DNA of 12,139 bases from JALOAP01 sp964632355 (GTDB lineage: Bacteria > Chloroflexota > Dehalococcoidia > Tepidiformales > Tepidiformaceae), in NCBI GenBank assembly GCA_964632355.1, contig CAZWBW010000083.1, forward strand, positions 1-12,139. The letters are read 5' to 3'. Positions 1 through 6,385 of this stretch are shown piece by piece. The notes beneath the pieces were generated by a model. The model worked only from the letters and a program-made list of their open reading frames with translations. It was not told the origin of the DNA and did no database searches. The position numbers and the translations under genes are program-made. Numbering within the stretch: position 1 is the stretch's first letter; each line of letters opens with the position of its first letter.

Positions 1-1253
1 CGCATGCGCTTCGTGATGACGGCGCATTCGAGCAGGTCGCCGCGGTGCTTGGGGAAGATGCGGCCGCGGCTGGGGGCGCCGACCTGGTGCCCTGCGCGCC
101 CAATACGCTGCAGGCCGCGCGCGACGGACTTCGGTGATTCGACCTGCACAACGAGGTCGACCGCGCCCATGTCGATACCGAGTTCGAGGGAGCTGGTGGC
201 CACGAGCCCGGGAAGCTGGCCTGCCTTGAGGCGCTCCTCGATCTCGACCCGCTGTTCGTGGGAAACCGAGCCGTGGTGGGCGCGAAGGAGCTCCTCACCG
301 GCGAGTTCGTTCACGCGCAGGGCAATGCGCTCGGCGAGGCGGCGGTTGTTCACGAAGATCAGCGTCGACCGGTGGGAACGGACGAGTTCGAGGAGCTGCG
401 GGTAGATTGCCGGCCAGACGGAGCTGTGGCCCTCGTTGCCGGTCGCCGCGGTCTGGGGGTCCGGCAACGTGTACCCGGAGACGTCGGGCTTCGCGAGGTC
501 TTCGACGGGAACGATGACCTTCAGGTCGAGCTCCTTGCGGGAGCCGGCGTCGGCGATTTCGACAGGGCGGTCGCCGGCGAGGTAGCGGGCGACCTCGTCG
601 AGCGGGCGCTGTGTGGCCGACAGGCCGATGCGCTGCGGCGGCCGTTCGCAGAGGTGTTCGAGGCGCTCGAGCGAGAGGGCGAGGTGCGCACCCCGCTTCG
701 TGCCGGCCATCGTGTGGATCTCGTCGACGATGACGGTGTCCACAGTGCGAAGGATCTCCCGAGAGCGCGACGTGAGCATCAGGTAGAGCGACTCGGGCGT
801 GGTGATGAGCACATCGGGCGGGTCGCGGCGGATGTCCTCGCGTTCGCGGGCGGGGGTGTCTCCGGTCCGGGTCGCGACGAGGATGTCGGGCGGTTCGAGG
901 CCCTCGCGGGCCGCGGCGATGCGCAGGCCCGCAAGCGGCGCGCGGAGGTTCCGTTCGACGTCGTAGGAGAGCGCCTTCAGCGGGGAAACATAGACAACGG
1001 AGACGCCCGGGCGTTTCGGCTTGCCACGCCGGTCCACCGGGAGCGGGGGCCGTTGCACCAGCCGGTCGAGGCACCAGAGGAATGCGGCGAGCGTCTTCCC
1101 GGAACCGGTCGGGGCGAGCAGAAGCGTGTGCGAGCCCTTCGCGATGGCGCGCCAGCCGAGCTCCTGCGCGGGCGTCGGCGCTTCGAACGCATCGAGGAAC
1201 CACTTGCGTGCGACCGGGCTGAAATGGTCGAGGGCGCCGGGCATGGGGATCAT
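1..1253 (-). CDS. lhr: Lhr-family DEAD/DEAH-box DNA helicase, N-terminal part (3' end outside window)
   Basis: The visible 417 residues cover both RecA-like motor domains of a superfamily 2 helicase. Seen: motif I APTGSGKT (47-54), the YVSPLKALS segment (88-96), RTGDT (129-133), TTPESLYLML (151-160), motif II DEIH (177-180), motif III SAT (212-214), LIFVNNRRLAER (298-309), HHGSVS (326-331), motif V around ATSSLELGIDMG (352-363) and motif VI QRIGRAGH (382-389). The segment order and the PLKALS and ESLYLML signatures are those of Lhr, an ATP-dependent 3'-5' DNA translocase linked to DNA repair. The Lhr-specific winged-helix and C-terminal domains must lie beyond the left edge. The start is ATG at 1253; a second in-frame ATG at 1244 is equally plausible. 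It is transcribed divergently from the LLM oxidoreductase, 93 bp away. Reading frames on the opposite strand here are shadows. The family call is firm; the exact Lhr subtype cannot be judged from this part. Confidence 0.93.
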   Translation of the reverse strand, partial: MIPMPGALDHFSPVARKWFLDAFEAPTPAQELGWRAIAKGSHTLLLAPTGSGKTLAAFLWCLDRLVQRPPLPVDRRGKPKRPGVSVVYVSPLKALSYDVERNLRAPLAGLRIAAAREGLEPPDILVATRTGDTPAREREDIRRDPPDVLITTPESLYLMLTSRSREILRTVDTVIVDEIHTMAGTKRGAHLALSLERLEHLCERPPQRIGLSATQRPLDEVARYLAGDRPVEIADAGSRKELDLKVIVPVEDLAKPDVSGYTLPDPQTAATGNEGHSSVWPAIYPQLLELVRSHRSTLIFVNNRRLAERIALRVNELAGEELLRAHHGSVSHEQRVEIEERLKAGQLPGLVATSSLELGIDMGAVDLVVQVESPKSVARGLQRIGRAGHQVGAPSRGRIFPKHRGDLLECAVITKRM

Positions 1254-1321
1254 TGTGCCAGACCGGGATTCGGCAGAACACTCGTTCTATTTGCGTCTCG
1301 CCGCAATTGCGACGAAGCCGG

Positions 1322-1327
1322 TAGACT
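1322..1327 (+). promoter_or_regulatory. Candidate -10 element TAGACT for the LLM oxidoreductase
   Basis: TAGACT followed by GGC lies 20 bases before the ATG at 1347 and upstream of a GGAGG ribosome site (1336-1340). No convincing -35 hexamer is seen at 16-18 bp. The call rests on position and on the same TAnACT-(G/C)GC pattern before three other plus-strand genes. Confidence 0.4.
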
Positions 1328-1346
1328 GGCGAGCCGGAGGTGCCAC

Positions 1347-2300
1347 ATGGACATCGGGCTGATGGTTGAAGGACAGAATGGGCTCACCTGGGAGCGCTGG
1401 GAGCACATCCTGGAGCTCGCCGAGCGGTTGAACTTCCCGACGGTTTTCCGTTCGGACCACTACTTCATCGGCCCGCAACAGGACTCGCTCGAAGCGTACC
1501 TGTCGTTCGTGATGGCGGCGCGAGAGACGAGCCGGATCCGGTTTGGACCGCTCGTTTCGCCGGTCACGTTCCGGCACCCGGTCGACGTGAGCCGGATGGC
1601 AGCGCAGATCGACCAGCTCGCCGGCGGCCGGTTCGTCATGGGCCTCGGGGCAGGCTGGAACGAACCGGAACACCGGGCGTACGGCCTGCCGTTCCCGCCG
1701 GTGAGGGAGCGGTTCGACCGGCTGGAGGAGGCGGTCCAGGTCATCACCAAGCTGTGGGAGCCGGGGCCCGCGAACTTCGACGGGAAGTACTACCGGCTCG
1801 AAGGCGCGGAGGCATTGCCGAAACCGCCGCGGGGCCGCATTCCCGTGCTCATCGGCGGGAGCGGCGAACGGCGAACGCTGCGTCTGGTGGCAAAGTACGC
1901 CGACGAATGGAACGGGGTGAACCTGTCGCCGGAGGTGTACCGCCAGAAGGTGGAGGTGCTGGAGCGGCACTGCGAGGAGGTAGGGCGCGACCCCAAGACG
2001 ATCCGGCGATCGATGATGGCGTTCGGGATCGTCGGGCCGACGGAGCGCGACCTGGACGCGGCATCGGAGCAGCTGATGCGGATGTTCGGCGCGCCGGCTG
2101 GCATGTCACCGGCGGAGTTTCGGAAGCGGTCGAAGGAGCGCGGCCTCATTGTGGGCAGCACCGACGAGGTGGTGGATACGCTCGGGCAGCTAGCGGAACT
2201 GGGCCTGCAGGAAGTGCAGTTCCAGCACTTCAACTTCGACTCCGACGCGGTGCCGGAGTACCTCGCTGCGGAGATTGCGCCACGGGTGAAGGCGTTCTAG
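1347..2300 (+). CDS. LLM-class F420-dependent (luciferase-like) oxidoreductase
   Basis: A 317-aa TIM-barrel flavin/F420 enzyme of the bacterial luciferase-like superfamily, which transfers hydride between a reduced deazaflavin or flavin and an organic substrate in the cytoplasm. Seen: N-terminal strand MDIGLMVEGQ, SDHY (36-39), the SPVTFRHP segment (71-78) where this family has its cofactor-contacting loop, GGRFVMGLGAGW (93-104) and the phosphate-binding PVLIGGSGER (166-175). Length and motif order match the TIGR03560-like subgroup. The ATG at 1347 is chosen because GGAGG (1336-1340) sits 6 bases upstream and the protein begins directly at the first barrel strand; the frame stays open further upstream only because it is antisense to the helicase gene. 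The substrate is unknown and no F420 biosynthesis gene is in view, so FMN instead of F420 remains possible. Its stop overlaps that of the next gene on the opposite strand. Confidence 0.92.
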   Translation: MDIGLMVEGQNGLTWERWEHILELAERLNFPTVFRSDHYFIGPQQDSLEAYLSFVMAARETSRIRFGPLVSPVTFRHPVDVSRMAAQIDQLAGGRFVMGLGAGWNEPEHRAYGLPFPPVRERFDRLEEAVQVITKLWEPGPANFDGKYYRLEGAEALPKPPRGRIPVLIGGSGERRTLRLVAKYADEWNGVNLSPEVYRQKVEVLERHCEEVGRDPKTIRRSMMAFGIVGPTERDLDAASEQLMRMFGAPAGMSPAEFRKRSKERGLIVGSTDEVVDTLGQLAELGLQEVQFQHFNFDSDAVPEYLAAEIAPRVKAF

Positions 2301-2788
2301 GCGTTACTGCTGCTCTCTTCCGGTTGGCTCCCGGGCGCGGCCAGTTCCTTCGGTTCGTCCTGCTTTTTTGACTTCGGCAGCGACTTCCTGCGGCGGCGCT
2401 TGGGCTCGACGATGAAGCCCAGGCGCTTGCGGTGGTGTTCTTCGGCAGGGTGGATACCCACCCGGAACACCGTGCTGTAGGGCACGAACACCTGCACCGG
2501 GTGGTCGTGGTCGGGCTGGGACGTGTGGAGCGCAACCCACTGGTCGGAGAGCCCGGAGATGCCGTTCACGTAGTGCGTGGTGCCATCCACCGTGAGGATT
2601 TCGACGATCGGCGTACCGCAGTCCGTCTGCTTGCAGAAGTTCTCGATCGCTTCGGGGAGGACTTGCTGGAAGAAGTTACGGTCGAACGGGACGTTCTGCG
2701 GCGGCGGTTGCGGCGAGCCGTGCTGCGGCGGCAGCACGGGCGTCGTTACGCCGGGAGGCAGGTAGATCACACGGGAAGGCATCGTCAT
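2297..2788 (-). CDS. Small protein of unknown function with an Hfq/Sm-like core and basic tail
   Basis: 163 aa, not recognised by name. Seen in order: a proline-rich N terminus (about 10-34), a predicted helix (36-53), a beta-rich core (59-112), and a lysine/arginine-rich tail (129-142) ending in an acidic, serine-rich end. The core reads IVEILTVDG, then VNGISGL, SDQWVALH and finally VQVFVPYSTVFRVGI. This order of helix, Sm1-like strands with an internal SDQWVAL (compare FDQFVIL of Hfq) and a closing Sm2-like strand resembles bacterial Hfq. That is inference from reading, not a search. The start at 2788 gives MTMPSR; the third codon, ATG at 2782, has AGGGG 7 bases upstream and may be the true start (161 aa). 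A TAAGCT hexamer (2795-2800) lies 7 bases from the first ATG. Stop codons of this gene and the LLM gene overlap in CTAG. That it is a gene is fairly sure; its function is not. Confidence 0.75.
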   Translation of the reverse strand: MTMPSRVIYLPPGVTTPVLPPQHGSPQPPPQNVPFDRNFFQQVLPEAIENFCKQTDCGTPIVEILTVDGTTHYVNGISGLSDQWVALHTSQPDHDHPVQVFVPYSTVFRVGIHPAEEHHRKRLGFIVEPKRRRRKSLPKSKKQDEPKELAAPGSQPEESSSNA

Positions 2789-2821
2789 GCCCCTAGCTTA
2801 CGCGCTGGCGCATCGCGAAAC

Positions 2822-2843
2822 AGCCCTCCCGTGGGTGGAGGCT
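2822..2843 (-). terminator. Candidate intrinsic terminator after the 98-aa gene
   Basis: On the minus strand, AGCCTCC (2843-2837) pairs with GGAGGGCT (2829-2822) around a short loop, with one bulged base. The stem begins inside the TGA stop of the 98-aa gene and is followed by GTTTCG, a weak T-tract. The hairpin is seen; the terminator role is inferred. Confidence 0.35.
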
Positions 2844-3139
2844 CAGGCGCGCGTCGCCGTGAATGGGCCGGATCCGAAGGCGCCGAACTGCACGGTGCCA
2901 CTGATCTGGTCGCCTTCGTGGGTGCCTTCGAACTTGAGTTCCATCGGCCCCATCGCACCGTTGAACATGGTGGTGAAGTTCACAGCCGCACCGTTCACAC
3001 TGCCGCTGACGTCGGATGCGCCCTGTGGCGCCTTGAATGAACCGGAGAGATCGCTGCCCGAGGCCGCCAGTTCGAGATCGACCTCGCGGGTGCCCATCGG
3101 CGTCTGCATGCTCAACTTCCAGTTGCCGTCGATTGCCAT
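2843..3139 (-). CDS. 98-aa conserved beta-rich protein of unknown function
   Basis: A compact protein opening MAIDGNWKLSMQTPMGTREV and closing with GAFGSGPFTATRA. Alternating strands with repeated G-D/G-S turns (LSGSF, VSGSV, ISGTVQFG) suggest an all-beta barrel or sandwich. I recognise the general pattern, NTPMG near the start and GxFGxxxFxGTRA at the end, as a small cytoplasmic family found in several bacterial phyla, but know no function for it. There is no signal peptide, membrane segment or cysteine. Start ATG at 3139 is well supported: AGGAGGT (3150-3144) lies 4 bases upstream, the strongest ribosome site in the window. A TATGAT hexamer on the same strand (3179-3184) could be its -10 box. 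It is divergent from the mutase gene, 149 bp away, and lies 54 bp upstream of the Hfq-like gene on the same strand, so read-through into that gene is possible. Confidence 0.8.
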   Translation of the reverse strand: MAIDGNWKLSMQTPMGTREVDLELAASGSDLSGSFKAPQGASDVSGSVNGAAVNFTTMFNGAMGPMELKFEGTHEGDQISGTVQFGAFGSGPFTATRA

Positions 3140-3178
3140 GTGTACCTCCTACGCGTGTGTGCAGGACGGAGAACGGGC

Positions 3179-3184
3179 ATCATA
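3179..3184 (-). promoter_or_regulatory. Candidate -10 element TATGAT for the 98-aa gene
   Basis: TATGAT on the minus strand matches the -10 consensus at five of six positions and lies 39 bases before the start codon, upstream of an AGGAGGT ribosome site. No clear -35 hexamer is visible. Confidence 0.4.
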
Positions 3185-3256
3185 GCACGGGAAATCGAAC
3201 GCGATTCGGTGCGCGACAGTGCCCGCCCGGGCGTGGGTCTGGGCCCGGGGCTGCGA

Positions 3257-3262
3257 TACACT
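3257..3262 (+). promoter_or_regulatory. Candidate -10 element TACACT for the mutase gene
   Basis: TACACT followed by GGC lies 26 bases before the ATG at 3289, giving a predicted leader of about 20 bases that includes the ribosome site GGGAGGG (3277-3283). No good -35 is seen. The same 9-mer TACACTGGC occurs before lepA. Confidence 0.4.
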
Positions 3263-3288
3263 GGCACGGGACGCACGGGAGGGTGCAG

Positions 3289-4992
3289 ATGTCGGATAAC
3301 GGGATTCAGCCACCGCTGTTTTCGCAGGAGGCGCTCGCGGCGCTTTCGCGAAAGGTTCACGCGTGGGAAGAAGGGCCGCTCGCGAAGACGCTCAGCCGGC
3401 AGCCCGAGCGCCGCGAGTCGTTCTCGACCAGTTCGACGCCGGTCCAGCGGCTCTACACGCCGCTCGATGTCGCGGACATGAATTACGAGCGGGACCTGGG
3501 ATTCCCGGGCGAGTACCCGTTTACTCGCGGCGTGCAGCCGACGATGTACCGCGGCCGCTACTGGACGATGCGGCAATACGCGGGCTTCGGCACAGCCGAG
3601 GAATCGAACCAGAAGTTCCGGTACCTCCTGAGCCAGGGGCAGACGGGCCTCTCGGTCGCGTTCGACCTGCCGAGCCAGCTCGGTTACGACTCGGATGACC
3701 CGATGGCCATCGCCGAAGTGGGGCAGGTCGGCGTGGCGATCGACTCGCTCTACGACATGGAGACGCTGTTCGACGGCATCCCGCTGGACAAGGTCTCCAC
3801 GAGCATGACGATCAACGCGCCGGCGCCGGTCATGCTCGCGATGTACATCGCCGCGGCGGAGAAACAGGGCGTCCCCAGCGAGAAGTTGATGGGGACGGTC
3901 CAGAACGACGTCCTGAAGGAGTACGTGGCGCGGGGAACCTACATCTTCCCGCCAGGGCCGAGTGTGCGGCTGGCCGCCGACGTGATGGGCTACTGCGCGA
4001 AGCACGTTCCGCAGTGGAACACGATTTCGGTGAGCGGCTACCACATGCGGGATGCGGGCGCGACAGCGGCCCAGGAGATCGGGTTCACGTTCGCGAACGC
4101 GAAGGCGTACATCGACGCGGCGCTGGAGCGGGGGCTCCAGATCGACGAGTTCGCGCCCCGCATCAGCTGGATCTTCAACACGCACAACAACTTCTTCGAG
4201 GAAGTGGCGAAGTACCGGGCGCTGCGGCGGCTCTGGGCGCGCATCCTGAAGGAGGAGTACGGCGCGAAGGACCCGCGCTCGATGATGCTGCGCACCCACA
4301 CCCAGACCGGTGGGTCGACGCTCATGGCGCAGCAGCCTCAGAACAACATCGTGCGGGCGGCGATCCAGGCGCTGGCCGCGGTGTGTGGCGGTGTGCAGAG
4401 CATTGCGCTGAGCTGCTTTGACGAAGCCCTGGCGCTGCCGACGGACGAAGCCCAGCGCATCGCCCTTCGCACGCAGCAGATCATCGCGCACGAAACGGGC
4501 GCTGCAGACACGGTCGACCCGATGGCCGGCTCGTATTACGTCGAGTACCTGACGAACGAACTCGAGCGGCAGGCGATCGAGTACATGAAGCAAATCGACG
4601 AGATCGGCGGCGCCGTCGCGGCCATCGAAAGCGGCTGGATCCAGACGCAGATCGCGGAGGCCGCATGGGAGTACCAGCGCAGGGTCGACGAGAAGCAGGA
4701 GATCATCGTCGGCGTCAACGAGTACGTCGAAGGTGGCGAGCAGCAGCCGGCGATTTTCAGCGTCGATCGGCGGTTGGTCGACCACCAGCTCAAGCGGCTG
4801 GAGCAGCACCGGAAGAACCGGGACATGGCGAAGGTCGAGGCCGCGCTAGCGAACCTGAAGCGCGTGTGCGCCTCGGATGAGAACACGATGCCCGCCATCC
4901 TGGAAGCGGTACGGAGCTACGCGACCCTCGGCGAGATCTGCGGAGCGATGCGGGAGGTGTTCGGGGAGTACCATCCCCCGACGGTGATCTAG
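3289..4992 (+). CDS. mcmA1: Methylmalonyl-CoA mutase, catalytic (N-terminal domain) subunit
   Basis: 567 aa, the TIM-barrel subunit that interconverts (R)-methylmalonyl-CoA and succinyl-CoA with adenosylcobalamin. Seen: YPFTRGVQPTMYRGRYWTMR leading to QYAGF (Tyr97), AFDLPSQLGYDSD (123-135), TVQNDVLKEYVARGTYIFPP (Arg215), SGYHMRDAGA (Tyr251, His252) and RTHTQTGGSTL. Tyr97 and Arg215 correspond to Tyr89 and Arg207 of the Propionibacterium enzyme; isobutyryl-CoA mutases carry Phe and Gln there, so methylmalonyl-CoA is the likely substrate. The protein ends without the C-terminal B12-binding domain with its DxHxxG motif, so it needs a separate small subunit, not present in this window. The ATG at 3289 is chosen because GGGAGGG (3277-3283) lies 5 bases upstream. 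No MeaB-type GTPase or epimerase gene is adjacent. The convergent CoA-transferase operon lies 73 bp downstream across a hairpin. Confidence 0.95.
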   Translation: MSDNGIQPPLFSQEALAALSRKVHAWEEGPLAKTLSRQPERRESFSTSSTPVQRLYTPLDVADMNYERDLGFPGEYPFTRGVQPTMYRGRYWTMRQYAGFGTAEESNQKFRYLLSQGQTGLSVAFDLPSQLGYDSDDPMAIAEVGQVGVAIDSLYDMETLFDGIPLDKVSTSMTINAPAPVMLAMYIAAAEKQGVPSEKLMGTVQNDVLKEYVARGTYIFPPGPSVRLAADVMGYCAKHVPQWNTISVSGYHMRDAGATAAQEIGFTFANAKAYIDAALERGLQIDEFAPRISWIFNTHNNFFEEVAKYRALRRLWARILKEEYGAKDPRSMMLRTHTQTGGSTLMAQQPQNNIVRAAIQALAAVCGGVQSIALSCFDEALALPTDEAQRIALRTQQIIAHETGAADTVDPMAGSYYVEYLTNELERQAIEYMKQIDEIGGAVAAIESGWIQTQIAEAAWEYQRRVDEKQEIIVGVNEYVEGGEQQPAIFSVDRRLVDHQLKRLEQHRKNRDMAKVEAALANLKRVCASDENTMPAILEAVRSYATLGEICGAMREVFGEYHPPTVI

Positions 4993-5011
4993 GCGTCGCG
5001 ACCGGCAGCAG

Positions 5012-5049
5012 GAACGCGGGGGTGACCGTTGGATCGGTCACCCCCGTTC
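5012..5049. terminator. Hairpin between convergent genes, likely bidirectional terminator
   Basis: GGGGGTGACC (5018-5027) and GGTCACCCCC (5036-5045) form a perfect 10-bp stem with an 8-base loop; GAAC (5012-5015) and GTTC (5046-5049) extend it past a two-base bulge. It sits in the 73-bp gap between the mutase stop and the stop of the CoA-transferase on the other strand. Neither side has a real T-tract, so efficiency is uncertain. Confidence 0.65.
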
Positions 5050-5065
5050 TTCGTGCAGACCCGGC

Positions 5066-6385
5066 TCAGGAGGCGCCCAGCGCCTCTTCGCCATAGGTGG
5101 TCCGGATGTGGCCGCCCTCGCGCAGGCGTTCGATTTCCTCGTCGCTGAGGCCGAGTACATCGCGGTAGACGTAGTCGTTATGTTCGCCGAAGAGGCACGG
5201 TTCGGTGCGCAGGGTGACGTTGGACTTCGAGAAGCGGTAGGGCGGCAGCGAGAACACGGTCTCCGGGTAGTCCTCGGTGGCCGGGAGCGTCGTCCAGGCG
5301 CCGGTCTCGGCGAGGTGCGGGTCCTCGGTGGCGTCCTTTGCACTGAGCACCGGGCCAGCCGTGACGCCCGCTTCCTGGAGTTCGCGGAAGAGGTCGTCGC
5401 GGTCGCGGTTGGCGGTGAACTCGGCGATGCGCTCCTCGATCATGGCCTGCTCGGCGGCGCGCCCTTCCGCGGTGGCGAACTCGGGCTTTGTCGCCCAGCC
5501 GGGGTTGCCCATGAACGCGACCAACGCGCGCCACTCTTCGTCGGTACGAGCGCTGATGGCGATCCAGCGGTCGTCGCCGCGCGTGGGGAACACGCCGTTC
5601 GGCACGAAGCCTTCGATGCTCCGGTTGCCGATGGAGCGGTGCTCGCGGCCGTTCCAGGCGGCATCGAGGGCGGCCTGGGGGAACATCTGCGAGGAGCATT
5701 CCGCCTGTGCGAGTTCGACGACCTGGCCCTGGCCAGTTCGCCGGCGGTGCCGTAGCGCCGCCAGGACTCCGATAGCCGCGTGGGCACCGGCGAAGAAGTC
5801 GCCGGCGAAGATCTGCACATTCGTCAGCGGCGAGGTGTCTTCGTACCCGCGGAGGATGGTCGAACCGCCGACGGCGTCCATGTGCGCGCCGTAGCCGCGG
5901 CCGTTCACATAGTCGCCGGTCCGCCCGTACGCCGGGACATGGAGGATGATGATGTCGGGCCGGATGGAGCGGATGGTGTCGTCGTCGAGGCCGAGCCGGT
6001 CGAGCGTGCCGACGGGGAGGTTCTCAGCGGTGACGTCACTGATGGCGAGGAGTTGCTTGACGACGGCCAGGCCTTCGGGACGGCGCGAATCGACCGTAAA
6101 CGACTTCTTGTTCCGGAGGACATGCAGGAAGGCCGGAGCGTTGTTCCACGGGTGGGGGCCGGGGTCGTTGTTCGGGTGGCCGCCAAGCCACGGCGGGATG
6201 AGCTGGCAGGTGGTCTTGTCGATGCGCGGCGACGCGGCTCGCGTCATGGGGTTCCAGACGTACGGGTTTTCGACCTTGATGCACTCGGCGCCCATGTCGG
6301 CGAGGTACATGGTGGCCGACTGGCCGGCCCAAACGATGGTGAAATCGCAGATGCGAACGCCTTCGAGCGGCAGATAGTCGCTCAT
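5066..6385 (-). CDS. Class III (CaiB/BaiF family) CoA-transferase with catalytic Asp
   Basis: 439 aa. Family III enzymes move CoA between acyl-CoA and a carboxylic acid through an aspartyl-CoA thioester. Seen: N-terminal LEGVRICDFTIVWAGQSATM with LADMGAECIKVENP (28-41), NKKSFTVD (92-99), ENLPVGTLDRLGLD (121-134), PAYGRTGDY (151-159) and the catalytic-site segment QIFAGDFFAG with Asp196, followed by AIGVLAALRHRRRTGQGQ. The Asp in GD-x2-x-G before the AAL helix is the position of the Frc/CaiB nucleophile. It is slightly longer than usual because of an insert rich in Pro, Asn and Trp (about 41-85). The start ATG at 6385 overlaps the stop of the upstream gene in ATGA, indicating translational coupling; the frame's upstream extension is a shadow of that gene. 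The acyl substrate cannot be told from sequence. Confidence 0.92.
   Translation of the reverse strand: MSDYLPLEGVRICDFTIVWAGQSATMYLADMGAECIKVENPYVWNPMTRAASPRIDKTTCQLIPPWLGGHPNNDPGPHPWNNAPAFLHVLRNKKSFTVDSRRPEGLAVVKQLLAISDVTAENLPVGTLDRLGLDDDTIRSIRPDIIILHVPAYGRTGDYVNGRGYGAHMDAVGGSTILRGYEDTSPLTNVQIFAGDFFAGAHAAIGVLAALRHRRRTGQGQVVELAQAECSSQMFPQAALDAAWNGREHRSIGNRSIEGFVPNGVFPTRGDDRWIAISARTDEEWRALVAFMGNPGWATKPEFATAEGRAAEQAMIEERIAEFTANRDRDDLFRELQEAGVTAGPVLSAKDATEDPHLAETGAWTTLPATEDYPETVFSLPPYRFSKSNVTLRTEPCLFGEHNDYVYRDVLGLSDEEIERLREGGHIRTTYGEEALGAS

Noticed and set aside
295..1281. 328-codon minus-strand frame over the helicase
   Set aside because: It is an out-of-phase frame rich in Arg, Pro and Ala; the true frame on the same strand carries all helicase motifs.
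258..1346. In-frame open extension of the LLM oxidoreductase by 363 codons upstream
   Set aside because: It is antisense to the Lhr helicase gene, has no family similarity, and a good ribosome site and family-like N terminus mark the ATG at 1347.
3112..4809. 565-codon minus-strand frame opposite the mutase
   Set aside because: Low-complexity Arg/Leu/Val/Asp-rich shadow of a strongly conserved gene; such frames stay open in GC-rich DNA.
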